This document shows, in pieces, positions 23,478 to 32,084 of a stretch of DNA of 34,495 nucleotides. The notes under the pieces were generated by a model that was given only the letters and a program-made list of their open reading frames with translations, did not search any database and had not been told where the DNA came from. The stretch's first letter is position 1. The number at the start of each line of letters is the position of its first letter. The translations under genes and the position numbers were made by a program. This stretch comes from Azoarcus sp. (lineage in GTDB: Bacteria > Pseudomonadota > Gammaproteobacteria > Burkholderiales > Rhodocyclaceae): NCBI GenBank assembly GCA_020725025.1, contig DYFV01000057.1, positions 1-34,495 on the forward strand, written 5' to 3'.

Positions 23478-24421
23478 CGGAGCCGGCACCCTTCGAGCCG
23501 AAGCTCACGGAGCTCCTCGCGCTGCGCGAGCGCGTCGCCCACCTCGGCGGCCGCATCGGCGGGCCGCTCGCCGCCGGGCCGGGGGCGCATCGCTCGGCGC
23601 AGCCCGGACGCGGCATGGAGTTCGCCGGGGTGCGCCGCTACCAGCCGGGCGACGACGCGCGCAGTCTCGACTGGCGCCACACCGCGCGCCACGGCCGGCC
23701 CTACACCAAGCTGTTCCACGAGGAGCGCGAGCGGCCGGTGCTGCTCTTCGTCGATCTCGGGCCGGGCATGCGCTTCGGCAGCCGCGCCTTCAAGTCCGCC
23801 GCCGCGGCGCGGGGCGCCGCCGTGCTCGCCTGGGCCGCGGTGTCGGCCGGCGACCGGGTGGGCGGCGTGGTCTGTGACGGGGCGGGTCACCACGTGATCC
23901 GGCCGCAGGCGCGCGAGCAGGGTGCGCTCGCCCTGGTCCGGCGGCTCGCCGAGCAGACGGTGACCACGGCCGAGGCCGCTACCGGCCTCGCCGAAGCGCT
24001 GGAGGCGCTGGCGCGGCTACTGCGTCCGGGCACCGCCGTGGTGGTGGTGAGCGACTTCCTGGCGCTCGACGCCGCGGCCGAGACCGCGCTGGAGCGGCTC
24101 GCCCGCCGCGCGGCGCTCGGGCTGGTGCACGTCTTCGATCCCATCGAGGCGGAGCCGCCGCCCGTGGGCATCTATCGCATCACCGACGGCACGCGGGAGC
24201 GCGTCCTCGACCTGCGCAGCACCGAGGCCCGCGCGGCCTACGGGCAGCCGTTTCGCGAGCGCCGGGCACGGCTCGCGGCCCTGGCGCGGGGGGCTGGCGC
24301 GCGGCTGGTCGGGCTCGCCACGGACGACGATCCGGTGCGCGCGCTGCCCGCGCTCCTCGGCCGGCGCGGTCGCCTGTCCGATGGGCCGTCGGCGGACGTC
24401 GCGAGGGAGCAGGCCGGATGA
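23474..24421 (+). CDS. DUF58-domain protein
   Basis: A 315-residue cytoplasmic protein with the DUF58 signature GMEFAGVRRYQPGDDARSLDWRHTARHGRPYTKLFHEERERPVLLFVDLGPGMRFG. The later part is VWA-like (PGTAVVVVSDFLALD). DUF58 proteins nearly always follow moxR and are taken as its partner or adaptor in Bat-type operons. In the VWA-like domain the metal site reads DLGPGM rather than DxSxS, so metal binding is doubtful. GTG 23474 overlaps the moxR TGA; its own TGA overlaps the next ATG. Confidence 0.9.
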   Translation: MTEPAPFEPKLTELLALRERVAHLGGRIGGPLAAGPGAHRSAQPGRGMEFAGVRRYQPGDDARSLDWRHTARHGRPYTKLFHEERERPVLLFVDLGPGMRFGSRAFKSAAAARGAAVLAWAAVSAGDRVGGVVCDGAGHHVIRPQAREQGALALVRRLAEQTVTTAEAATGLAEALEALARLLRPGTAVVVVSDFLALDAAAETALERLARRAALGLVHVFDPIEAEPPPVGIYRITDGTRERVLDLRSTEARAAYGQPFRERRARLAALARGAGARLVGLATDDDPVRALPALLGRRGRLSDGPSADVAREQAG

Positions 24422-24879
24422 CGCTGCCCTCCCTCGACGCCCTGCGCGACATCCATCTTCCCCCGCCGCCCGCCGTCTGGCCGGCGCCCGGGTGGTGGCT
24501 CGCGGTCGTCATCGTCATGCTCGTTGCGGCGATCGTCTGGGTGCGCCGCCGTGTGCGCCGTCGGCCCCTCGCTGCCGCGCTGCACGAGCTCGACACCCTT
24601 TCCGCAGCCTTCGGGCGCGACGGCGACGCGGTGGCCCTCGCCCGCGGGCTCTCCCGCCTGCTGCGCCGCTACGCCCTGTGGCGTTTCCCGGACTCCGGCG
24701 CCGCGGGGCTCACCGGCGCCGACTGGCTGCGCTTTCTCGATGCCCACGGCGGAGACGGGGCGTTTGCCGGCGGCGTGGGCGCGGTGCTCGAATCGCTGCC
24801 CTACCGCGCCCGCGGCGAGGCGGACGGCGAGGCGCTCGTCGCCCTGGCGGGCCGCTGGCTGAGGGCCAACGCGCCGTGA
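24418..24879 (+). CDS. DUF4381 membrane protein of the Bat operon
   Basis: A 153-residue protein with the motif LPSLDALRDIHLPPPPAVWPAPGWWL leading into one TM helix (about 26-44), an Arg-rich stop-transfer stretch and a cytoplasmic domain (LHELDTLSAAFGRDGDAVALARGLSRLLRRYALWRFP). This matches DUF4381 proteins found between DUF58 and BatA in Pseudomonadota. Its role is unknown beyond operon membership. It overlaps both neighbours by four bases (ATGA, GTGA). Confidence 0.88.
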   Translation: MTLPSLDALRDIHLPPPPAVWPAPGWWLAVVIVMLVAAIVWVRRRVRRRPLAAALHELDTLSAAFGRDGDAVALARGLSRLLRRYALWRFPDSGAAGLTGADWLRFLDAHGGDGAFAGGVGAVLESLPYRARGEADGEALVALAGRWLRANAP

Positions 24880-25841
24880 GCCTCGCCTGGCCCTGGATGC
24901 TCCTCGCGCTGCCGCTGCCCTGGTTCGTGCGGCGCTGGCTGCCGCCGGTGCCGGCCGGGGCCGCGCTGCGCGTCCCCGCCCTGGATGCGTTCGGTGCGCC
25001 GCCGGCCGCGGGTAGCGAGGCGGCGCGCGCAGGCGTCGAGCTGCGGGTGGCGCTCTTCATCTGGCTGCTGCTCGTCGCCGCCGCCGCCCGGCCCCAGGTG
25101 GGCGACGGGCTCGCACAGCTGCCGGTGAGCGGACGCGACCTGGTGCTCGCGCTGGACGTATCGGCGAGCATGGCGATCGCCGACCTGCGCCTGGAAGGCG
25201 AGCCGGTCGGGCGGCTGCACGCGGCCCGTGCCCTCGCCCAGGACTTCCTCGCCCGCCGCGAGGGCGACCGGGTCGGGCTCGTGGTGTTCGGCAGCCGGGC
25301 TTATCTGCACACGCCGCTCACCTACGACCTTGGGGCGGTCCGGGCGGCGCTCGCCGGCGCGGAGGTCGGACTCGCCGGGCGCGAGACGGCCATCGGCGAC
25401 GCCATCGCGCTCGCCGCCACGCGCCTGCGGGAGCACCGGGACAGCGCTAGGGTGCTGGTGCTGGTCACCGACGGCGCCAGCACCGCCGGGGCGCTCTCGC
25501 CCCGGCAGGCGGCCTGGCTGGCGCAGCGCGAGGGGCTGCGCATTCACGCCGTGGGCGTGGGTGCCGAGCACGAAAGCGCCTCCTCGGAAGCGGCGCAGCC
25601 GACCGGCCTCGATGAAGACACCCTGCGCGAGATCGCCCGCCAGACCGGGGGCAGCTACCACCGGGCCACCGACGTAACCGCGCTGGAGGATTTCTACCGC
25701 CGGATCGACGCGCTGGAGCCGACCGCCTCCGCGGTGGCGGCGCTGCGTCCGGTGCGCGAGCTCTTCCACTGGCCGCTCGGGCTCGCCCTGGTGCTCACGG
25801 CCGGCCTCCTGATGCGCCGGCTTCGGAGGGTGGGGCGGTGA
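24876..25841 (+). CDS. batA: BatA-like VWA-domain membrane protein
   Basis: A 321-residue protein with N-terminal TM segments (about 3-22 and 56-72), a von Willebrand A domain (about 86-275) and a C-terminal TM helix. The MIDAS metal site is intact: DVSAS (D94, S96, S98), a Thr in the loop and TDGAS. KLMYL-type motifs of the family appear as RVGLVVFGSRAYLHTPLTYD and GRETAIGDAIALAATRL. BatA works with BatB, BatD and MoxR in envelope or redox stress functions. The start is GTG 24876, overlapping the DUF4381 stop. Confidence 0.9.
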   Translation: MSLAWPWMLLALPLPWFVRRWLPPVPAGAALRVPALDAFGAPPAAGSEAARAGVELRVALFIWLLLVAAAARPQVGDGLAQLPVSGRDLVLALDVSASMAIADLRLEGEPVGRLHAARALAQDFLARREGDRVGLVVFGSRAYLHTPLTYDLGAVRAALAGAEVGLAGRETAIGDAIALAATRLREHRDSARVLVLVTDGASTAGALSPRQAAWLAQREGLRIHAVGVGAEHESASSEAAQPTGLDEDTLREIARQTGGSYHRATDVTALEDFYRRIDALEPTASAVAALRPVRELFHWPLGLALVLTAGLLMRRLRRVGR

Positions 25842-25867
25842 CACCCCGGGCGCGCCGACTCACCCCG

Positions 25868-25949
25868 GTCGGATTGGAGCGGAAGCGGGAGCCGCTCGTG
25901 ACGGCTCTGCCGTGGCTCCCGGATTCCGCCGGGGCTCCATCCGGGCTAC
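25868..25949. repeat. REP-like element, copy 3 (one good half)
   Basis: TCCCGGATTCCGCCGGGGCTCCATCCGGGCTAC occupies 25917-25949 and matches the right half of copy 1 almost base for base. A degenerate left half is seen at about 25868-25892. It lies in the 142-bp gap between batA and batB, interrupting an otherwise overlapping operon. Confidence 0.65.
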
Positions 25950-25983
25950 CTGGCCGGCGCGCATCCGGAACCGGGGTGCGCCG

Positions 25984-27501
25984 ATGAATGCACCGGAGCT
26001 TTTCGGCCTCGCGCTGCTGCGCCCCGGCTGGCTCCTCGCGCTGCTGCCGCTCGGCGTCCTGGTCTGGCTGCTGGCGCGTGGGCGGCAAGGAGGGACGAGC
26101 GGCTGGCAGGCGGTGATCGATCCGCGCCTGCTGCCCCATCTGCTGAAGGAGGAAGGCACGCGGGGCAGGGCGGCCGGAATCGCGGCGCTCGCGCTCGGGC
26201 TTGCGGGGGCGGTGCTCGCCCTGGCCGGACCGGCTCGCCCGGGCGCGGCGGACCTCGCCTGGCGCAGCGATGCGGCGCGGGTGCTGGTGGTCGATCTTTC
26301 GCCGGGCATGGGCCCGTCGAACGCCGAGCGCGCCCGGCTGGAGCTCCTCGAGCTGCTGCGCGCCGCGCCTGGCGGGCAGACCGCCCTTGTCGCCTATGCC
26401 GACGAGCCCTACCTGGTGGCGCCGCTCACCAGCGACGCGACCACCATCGCCCTGCTGGTTCCGGAGCTCGCGCCGGAGGTCATGCCGCGGGCGGGCGACC
26501 GGCCCGACCGGGCGCTACGCATGGCGGGGGAGATCCTCGCGGGCAGCGGTGCCGGCACGCGGGACCTGGTGTGGGTCACCGCGACGGGCGAGCCGTCGCC
26601 GGCCGTGAAGGCGGTGGGCGGTTTCGACGGGGTGCGCCTGTCCGTCCTGCACCTGCCGGCCGGCCAGGAGGCGGCGGCCCATGCCCTGCGCCGCGCGGCC
26701 GAGACGAGCGGCGGACGCTACATCGCCTGGCGGGCCGACGGCGAGGACATGCGGGCGATCGCCGAGCTGCTCGCCGACGCCCCCGGGACGGTGGCCGACG
26801 GCCTGCGCCTCGCGGGGCGGGCGCGCGAGCTGGGGCCGTGGCTCGCGGCGCTGCTCCTGCCGCTCGCCGCACTGGCGTTCCGCCGCGGCGTGCTGCTCAC
26901 GCTCGCCCTGCCGCTGCTCCTCCTTCCGCCGCCGGCCGAGGCCTTCGGCGAGGGGCCGTGGGCGGGCGCCGACCGGCGCGCCCTGCGGCTGTTCGAGGCC
27001 GGCGACCCGGAGGCCGCGGCGCAGGTCTTCGCCGATCCGCGGTGGCAGGCGGTCGCCTGGTACCGCGCGGGGCGCTACGCCGAGGCGGCCGCCGCCCTCG
27101 CGCCCCTGTCGGATGCCGACTCGCACTACAACCGGGGCAACGCGCTCGCCCGACTGTCGCGCCTGCCGGAGGCGCTCGAAGCCTACGAGGCGGCCCTGGC
27201 GCTGCGTCCCGGCGACGAGGATTTCCGCCACAACCGCGATCTCGTGCGCGCGCTGCTGGCCGACCGCAACGAGGATCCGCCGCCGCCTTCCGGACGGCAG
27301 CGGGACAAGGGAGGGCGCCCGGAGCGGACGCCAGGGAGCGGGGCGGGGCAGGCGTCAGGCAGCGACGCCGACCGGGAAGCCGCTCTCCTCGCCGACCAGT
27401 GGCTGCGCCGCGTGCCGGACGAGCCGGGTGGGCTCCTGCGGCGCAAGCTGCTGCTGGAGGACGCGCGCAGACGCTCGGGGGAGGCGTCGACGCCATGGTG
27501 A
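25984..27501 (+). CDS. batB: BatB-like VWA protein fused to a TPR (BatC-like) domain
   Basis: A 505-residue protein. Two N-terminal TM helices (about 13-32, 62-82) precede a VWA domain (about 95-275). Further TM segments (about 280-320) lead to TPR-like repeats (about 325-425, WYRAGRYAEAAAALAPL, HYNRGNALARLSRLPEALEAYEAALALRPGDEDFRHNRDLV) and a charged low-complexity tail. The MIDAS site is degenerate: DLSPG (104-108) replaces DxSxS, so metal-dependent ligand binding may be lost. ATG 25984 is used; the frame extends upstream only through the REP-like repeat. It overlaps batD by seven bases. Confidence 0.88.
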   Translation: MNAPELFGLALLRPGWLLALLPLGVLVWLLARGRQGGTSGWQAVIDPRLLPHLLKEEGTRGRAAGIAALALGLAGAVLALAGPARPGAADLAWRSDAARVLVVDLSPGMGPSNAERARLELLELLRAAPGGQTALVAYADEPYLVAPLTSDATTIALLVPELAPEVMPRAGDRPDRALRMAGEILAGSGAGTRDLVWVTATGEPSPAVKAVGGFDGVRLSVLHLPAGQEAAAHALRRAAETSGGRYIAWRADGEDMRAIAELLADAPGTVADGLRLAGRARELGPWLAALLLPLAALAFRRGVLLTLALPLLLLPPPAEAFGEGPWAGADRRALRLFEAGDPEAAAQVFADPRWQAVAWYRAGRYAEAAAALAPLSDADSHYNRGNALARLSRLPEALEAYEAALALRPGDEDFRHNRDLVRALLADRNEDPPPPSGRQRDKGGRPERTPGSGAGQASGSDADREAALLADQWLRRVPDEPGGLLRRKLLLEDARRRSGEASTPW

Positions 27502-28775
27502 GCGCTGCCGGCATCCCGAGGCGGTGGCGGGCGCTCGTGGCGGCGCTCGCGCTGCTCCTGCCCGTCGCGGCCGCCGCCGACGCCCCGAGCCTCTTCCTGG
27601 AGGCCGATCTCGAGCCGCCGCAAGGCCATGTTCAGGCCCAGGCCCTCTACACCCTGCGCTTCTTCCAGGCCATCGACGTGCGCGATCTGGAGCTGCACGC
27701 GCCCGCCATGGCGCTCGCCGAGCTGCGCAGGGTGGGGGAGGACCGGGTCGGCGAGGCGTCCCGCGACGGCCGCCGCTACCGCGTCACCGAGCGGCGCTAC
27801 GCGGTGTTTCCCTACGCGAGCGGCGAGCTGGTGCTCGCCGGCGGCCACGCCACCGGCCTGGTCGCGGCGGCGGGGCGCGAGCCGGTCCGCATCGAAGCCC
27901 GGCCCGTGGCGCTCGCCGTGCGTCCGATCCCGCCCGAGGCGGGCGACGGCGCCTGGGTGCCCGCGCGTGCGCTCGTTCTGAGCGAGCGCTGGGAGTCCGG
28001 GCCGGAGACGGCGCGTGCCGGCGAGGCGCTGCGCCGCACCCTGCGCGTCGAGGCGACGGGCGTCGACGCCGCGCGGCTGCCCGCCCTCGACTTCGCCGCC
28101 CCGGGCTTCGCGGTGCACGCCGAGCCGCCCCGGCTGGTGCACCGCCTCGACGGCGATCTGGTCGTCGGCATCCGGGAACAGACCTTCCGGGTGGTGCCGC
28201 TGCAGGCCGGTGCGCTCACCCTGCCTGCGCTCGGGCTGGCGTGGTGGGAGGTCCCGGTCGGCCGGCTCCGGACGGCGACCCTCGCAGCCCGGCGCCTGGA
28301 GGTGGCGCCCGGTGCCGTGCCGGCGGGCGAGCGGCCGCCTGGGGCGGTAGCCGAGACGCCGGCACAGGAGCGGCCGCCGGTGGCTACGCCCGCCGATCGG
28401 TCGCCGGCGGCGATGGCCGCCCTCGCCGGCCCGTCGGCTCTCCTGGCGGTCGCGGCGCTCGTCTGGCTGCGGGTCCGCCCGTCGCCCCTGCGCGCGCTGC
28501 GACGTGCCTGCCGGCGCAGCGACCCCCTGGCCGCCCGCCGCGCCCTGCTCGCGTGGTCCGCCGGGCGCTGGCCGGCGCCGCCGCGCTCCCTCGGGGCGCT
28601 CGCCGCACGGCTCCCGGATCCCGCGATACGGGCCGCGGTGCTGGCGCTCGACCGGCAGCTATACGGTCCGGCCGGGGCGCCGTGGGACGGGAGCGGACTC
28701 GCGCGCTTTCCGGGGAGGATGGAGGGGCAGCGTCCGGCGCCGCCCGAACCCCTGCCGCCGCTTCATTCGCGCTGA
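27495..28775 (+). CDS. batD: BatD-like oxygen-tolerance family protein
   Basis: A 426-residue exported protein. The signal peptide is RALVAALALLLPVAAA, cut after AAA-DA. A BatD-type beta-rich periplasmic region follows: PPQGHVQAQALYTLRFFQAIDVRDLEL, YRVTERRYAVFPYASGELVLAG, IREQTFRVVPLQAGALTLPALGLAWWEV. A Pro/Ala linker, one TM helix (about 310-332) and a short cytoplasmic domain end the protein. It is the last gene of the moxR-bat series. The ATG overlaps the end of batB. Family function is loosely defined (oxidative or envelope stress). Confidence 0.87.
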   Translation: MVSAAGIPRRWRALVAALALLLPVAAAADAPSLFLEADLEPPQGHVQAQALYTLRFFQAIDVRDLELHAPAMALAELRRVGEDRVGEASRDGRRYRVTERRYAVFPYASGELVLAGGHATGLVAAAGREPVRIEARPVALAVRPIPPEAGDGAWVPARALVLSERWESGPETARAGEALRRTLRVEATGVDAARLPALDFAAPGFAVHAEPPRLVHRLDGDLVVGIREQTFRVVPLQAGALTLPALGLAWWEVPVGRLRTATLAARRLEVAPGAVPAGERPPGAVAETPAQERPPVATPADRSPAAMAALAGPSALLAVAALVWLRVRPSPLRALRRACRRSDPLAARRALLAWSAGRWPAPPRSLGALAARLPDPAIRAAVLALDRQLYGPAGAPWDGSGLARFPGRMEGQRPAPPEPLPPLHSR

Positions 28776-29063
28776 GCGCGTCCGCCCTTTTCGCCGCACT
28801 GCCGATTCGGGCAATTGCATTTCTGCGGCCGGGTATTGCTTTTCCAATTGAAATGGGAGGCCGGATCTTGGCGGCGATCGAATAAGGAAATCGATCTGCA
28901 ATTGAATTGGAAAATTGATTCAGAGCAAGAACGCGATTTTATTATTGGTCGATTTTCTAGAAAACGGGTTCTCAGGAATTGCATTGGACCGAATCCGGAT
29001 CAAAAAGAAAGGGAGCGACTTTCCATTCGAGATCCGGATCGGGAAAGGGAATTGCATCGGGAA
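28776..29063. other. AT-richer non-coding stretch between convergent operons
   Basis: Base composition drops sharply against the surrounding 70 % GC. The stretch repeats short words: CAATTGCAT or GAATTGCAT at about 28812, 28977 and 29050, and ATCCGGATC-like words at about 28995 and 29031. It holds palindromes such as TTTTCTAGAAAA (28953-28964) and CAATTGAATTG. Short open frames here have no recognisable protein features. No gene is called. Confidence 0.6.
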
Positions 29064-29107
29064 CGGCCCGGAATCGATTCGCCGGCGTGACGATCGATTC
29101 CGGGCCG
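29064..29107. terminator. Convergent-gene hairpin terminator
   Basis: A perfect 15-bp stem, CGGCCCGGAATCGAT (29064-29078) with ATCGATTCCGGGCCG (29093-29107), and a 14-base loop. It sits between the end of batD (plus) and the end of the tri-haem cytochrome gene (minus, stop at 29128), so it can act in both directions. A T-run is lacking, so termination strength is uncertain. Confidence 0.5.
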
Positions 29108-29127
29108 CAGCGCAACAGGGCCCGGGC

Positions 29128-30147
29128 TCAGGGCTTGACGGGATGGAACACCCGCGAGATGTAGGAGATGATCGCCTCGACCTCGTCCGGCTGGAGCACC
29201 GACTTCCAGGCGGGCATCGAGGTGTTGGGCAGACCCTCGCGGATCGTGTGGGCGAGGCGCTCGCGGGTCATGTCGCCCATGAACTTCGGGTCGGTCAGGT
29301 CCCGCGGGTGCGGCTCCATGAAGCTGCCGATCCAGTTCTTGCCGGTGCCGGTGGCGGCGTGGCAGAAGGCGCAGTTCGCCTGGTAGAGCTTCTCGCCCTT
29401 CTTCTCCACCGCGGTCAGCCCCTTCACCTCGGGAATCACGTCGTGCAGCTTGTAGGGGCTCGCGCTGGTGATGGCGTCGACCTTGGTGGGCGGCGCGCCG
29501 GTGTAGTCGCCCGGATCGAAGTGGTTGCGCGGGTAGGAGAGCGGCCGTCCGCCCCACACCGGGCCCGGATCCTCGGTGCGCGCATGGTCGTGGCAGGAGA
29601 TGCAGGTCTTCAGGAAGAGCCGCTTGCCGCGCTGCTGCTCGGGCGTGAGCTCTTCCCAGCGCCGGTCGAGCGGGATCTCGCCGGTGGCGAAGGGGAAGGC
29701 GACCTTGTGGCGCTCGTGGTCGGGCCAGCCGTTCGCCGCCGTGTGGTAGCGGGTGTTGGGCGCCTTGCGGCGCATGAACTCCTCGCGCACGAAGTCCACC
29801 ACCAGCTCGATGTCGCGCTGGGGGATCACGTTCGCGAAGCCGGCCATGGCGGTGCCCGCCTTGCCGTCACGCACCACCTGAACCATGTGCTCGCGGCTCA
29901 TGGACTGCTCGGTGTCGCGGGTGAAGTCCCGCGGTTTCGGCGCGAGGTAGGTGGACGCGAGGGTCTTCGCGTCGCCGGAGTAGCCGTGACAGAAGTAGCA
30001 GCGGAAGTTGTAGATCTTGCGGCCCGCCTCATGGCGGGCCTCGGCGGCGGCATCGGGCGCCGCCGCGGGGGAGGGGGGCGGTGCGGCCACCGCCAGCTGC
30101 ACGGCGAGAGCCGCCGCGAGCCCTCCGAACCACGAAAACTGCATCAT
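29128..30147 (-). CDS. Tri-haem c-type cytochrome, exported
   Basis: A 339-residue cytochrome with a signal peptide (FGGLAAALAVQLAVA) and three class-I-like haem domains: CYFCH (50-54), CISCH (182-186), CAFCH (259-263). Candidate Met ligands are at M101 (GTAMAGF) and M311 (NTSMPAW) for the first and third haems; none is obvious for the second. PRDFTRD and PRDLTDP after haems one and three show internal duplication. It is likely a periplasmic electron carrier. The ATG at 30147 overlaps the TGA of the di-haem gene, and a second in-frame ATG follows at 30144. AAGGGG precedes both. The gene ends 20 bases from a convergent hairpin. Confidence 0.88.
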   Translation of the reverse strand: MMQFSWFGGLAAALAVQLAVAAPPPSPAAAPDAAAEARHEAGRKIYNFRCYFCHGYSGDAKTLASTYLAPKPRDFTRDTEQSMSREHMVQVVRDGKAGTAMAGFANVIPQRDIELVVDFVREEFMRRKAPNTRYHTAANGWPDHERHKVAFPFATGEIPLDRRWEELTPEQQRGKRLFLKTCISCHDHARTEDPGPVWGGRPLSYPRNHFDPGDYTGAPPTKVDAITSASPYKLHDVIPEVKGLTAVEKKGEKLYQANCAFCHAATGTGKNWIGSFMEPHPRDLTDPKFMGDMTRERLAHTIREGLPNTSMPAWKSVLQPDEVEAIISYISRVFHPVKP

Positions 30148-31019
30148 TTCCCCTTCTTGGCCGCCTGTTGCCCCGGCTGGATGAAGCTCTGGAACACGAA
30201 TTCTGACACGTTGGCGATTTCCTGCTCGGTGAGCACCTTGCTCCAGGCCGGCATTTCGGTGCCGTTGCGGCCGAAGAAGGTGGCGGCGTAGATGGCCGGG
30301 CGGTTCAGCGTCGCACGCGAGCGCTCGTCCAGGAAGTTGCGCGGCACCGGGCGGATGAAGTAGGCCCGCGGCCCCTGGCCGTCGCCCGTCTTGCCGTGGC
30401 ACTCGGCGCAGTTGGCGAGATAGAAGTCCTTGCCCTTGGCCGCGTCGCCCTTGAGGCCGGACGGGAAGGGCGCGTTCGGATCCACGCGCTCGGCCGCCGT
30501 CACCCGCTTGCGTTCCGGCAGGGGCTGGGCGATCGGCGGAACCGGCGCGGTCGTTGCCGCAGCCGGCGCAGGTGCCGACGGCGGCAGCGCGCCGTAGGAC
30601 GAAGTGCCCGAGATGCCGCTGATGCCGCCCTTGGCGATGATCTCGGCGCGGTTGAGGATCTGATCGCGGATGTAGTCGGCGAGCGCCGCGATCTGTTGAT
30701 CCGACAGACGCGTCTTCCAGCCCACCATGGCGGTGTTGGGCTTGCCGTTGGCGATCACGTCGATCAGATAGTCCCGCGGCAGCTCGGTGATCTTGGTCAG
30801 GTCGCGCGGCGGCGGATTGAGGCTCTTGATCGCCTTGGAGTTGCCGTCGCCCCGGTCGCCGTGGCACACCGAGCAGCGGTTGTGGTAGAGGACGTCGGCG
30901 CGGGTCTCGCTGAGGAGTTTGGCTTCGGTGGGGGTGGCCATCGCCACGCCGCTCGCCGCCATGCCGAGTGCGATCGCGCCCGCGCGCAGCGCCCGGTCGA
31001 ATTGTTTGCTTTGGATCAC
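30144..31019 (-). CDS. Di-haem c-type cytochrome, exported
   Basis: A 291-residue protein with signal peptide (RAGAIALGMAASGVAMA-TP) and two class I cytochrome c domains: CSVCH (49-53) with Met98 (NTAMVGW) and CAECH (204-208) with Met256 (TEMPAW). An Ala/Pro linker (about 143-170) joins them. Both domains contain the PPRDLTK/PRNFLDE element also present in the tri-haem protein, so the pair probably evolved by domain duplication and works together. GTG 31019 is chosen because AGGGG lies 6 bases upstream and it gives an ideal signal peptide; the longer frame to 31355 runs through the divergent promoter region. Confidence 0.87.
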   Translation of the reverse strand: MIQSKQFDRALRAGAIALGMAASGVAMATPTEAKLLSETRADVLYHNRCSVCHGDRGDGNSKAIKSLNPPPRDLTKITELPRDYLIDVIANGKPNTAMVGWKTRLSDQQIAALADYIRDQILNRAEIIAKGGISGISGTSSYGALPPSAPAPAAATTAPVPPIAQPLPERKRVTAAERVDPNAPFPSGLKGDAAKGKDFYLANCAECHGKTGDGQGPRAYFIRPVPRNFLDERSRATLNRPAIYAATFFGRNGTEMPAWSKVLTEQEIANVSEFVFQSFIQPGQQAAKKGK

Positions 31020-31231
31020 GAAACACCCCTGGGAGGAAAGTACGCTGCCTCGATGCAAGAAGCGCACCGGAACGCCTGCCGGCCGTCGGCGACCTGCGGC
31101 GATGGCATGTGCGTTGCTTGTGTCCCCCGACGATTGCAGGGCCGGCCGGTGGGCCGCGCCGGCCGTCGCTCGGAATGCGCGCGGGTACTCCCGAGTTCCC
31201 GCGGGAGCCGCTTTCCTGACCGTTCCCGGAG

Positions 31232-31260
31232 TTGAGAACCGTGTTCCATGCTTTGATAAA
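31232..31260 (+). promoter_or_regulatory. Sigma-70 promoter for the tetrahaem/NHL operon
   Basis: TTGAGA (31232-31237, five of six to -35) and GATAAA (31255-31260, four of six to -10) are separated by exactly 17 bases. Predicted start near 31267 leaves a leader of about 33 bases to GTG 31300. It lies in the 280-bp divergent gap; nothing comparably clear was seen for the minus-strand cytochrome pair. Confidence 0.6.
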
Positions 31261-31299
31261 GTCCGCTTCGATCGGCCAACCGTCTTCCTGTCGCCGACG

Positions 31300-32043
31300 G
31301 TGATCCGCCTTCCCGCCCTCCTTCGCGCCGGCGTGTTTGCCCTCGCCGCGGCCATCCTGGCCGTGGCCGGCGCCGCTTACGCCCAGCGTATCGACATGCG
31401 CAACTCGCCCCACAACCTGGCGCGCGGAGAAGGAATGGGGGTTACGGATTCGCGCCAGATCTGCGTCTTCTGCCACACCCCGGCCGACAGCGATCTGGCC
31501 GACGCGGCGCGTCCGCTGTGGCAGCAATCGGCGCCGGAGGGGCAGGCCTTTCTGATGTTCGACGACATCGGCCAGGCCGGGCGCGAGGGCAACGAGTCGG
31601 TGGGTTCCCAGTCGATCGCCTGCCTGTCCTGTCACGACAACAGCCAGGCCTTCGGCATCGCCGGCGGCGGCGAAGACCACCCTTTCGCCGTGCCTTACCG
31701 CGGTGCGCTGACGCCCGAGGCGCGCCAGCGCGCCCGCGAGGAGGCGAAGAAGGCGGGGCGCCTCATCAACCAGGGCCGGCACGTCTACGCCAACGAGGAA
31801 TTCCGCGAGGCTTCGCGCGGCATCGTCGACAACCGGCCGGTGTGGTGGGTGTCGCGGAGCGGCCCCACCGCACAGCGCGGACGCCTCGACGTGCCCCTGT
31901 ACGTGCGGATCGACGAGCACGACAACACCGAGATTCCATTCGTCGAATGCGCGAGTTGCCACGATCCGCACAGCATGCGGCCGTTGTTCCTGCGCACCGA
32001 AACGAACGCCAGCGACTTGTGCATGACCTGTCACGTCAAGTGA
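31300..32043 (+). CDS. Tetrahaem c-type cytochrome, exported (1)
   Basis: A 247-residue protein with signal peptide (LLRAGVFALAAAILAVAGAAYA-QR) and four CXXCH sites: CVFCH (55-59), CLSCH (108-112), CASCH (217-221), CMTCH (241-245). Shared landmarks with the tetrahaem protein at 33573 are PHNL, QICVFCHTP, PLW, ACLSCHD, EDHP/NDHP, PVWWV/PVFWV, VECASCHDPH and a terminal CHVK. The same order opens both 11-haem proteins. GTG 31300 is the only start giving a signal peptide, and a sigma-70 promoter precedes it. It is followed 41 bp later by an NHL-propeller lipoprotein. The role is likely extracytoplasmic electron transfer, possibly as a filament subunit (inference). Confidence 0.88.
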   Translation: MIRLPALLRAGVFALAAAILAVAGAAYAQRIDMRNSPHNLARGEGMGVTDSRQICVFCHTPADSDLADAARPLWQQSAPEGQAFLMFDDIGQAGREGNESVGSQSIACLSCHDNSQAFGIAGGGEDHPFAVPYRGALTPEARQRAREEAKKAGRLINQGRHVYANEEFREASRGIVDNRPVWWVSRSGPTAQRGRLDVPLYVRIDEHDNTEIPFVECASCHDPHSMRPLFLRTETNASDLCMTCHVK

Positions 32044-32084
32044 CGGGCGTCGCCGGCATCGATCCACCCACCCAGGTGTCCGCC

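Noticed and set aside
28815..29090. A 91-codon open frame in the AT-rich stretch
   Set aside because: Charged low-complexity product, no ribosome site, and it overlaps the terminator hairpin.
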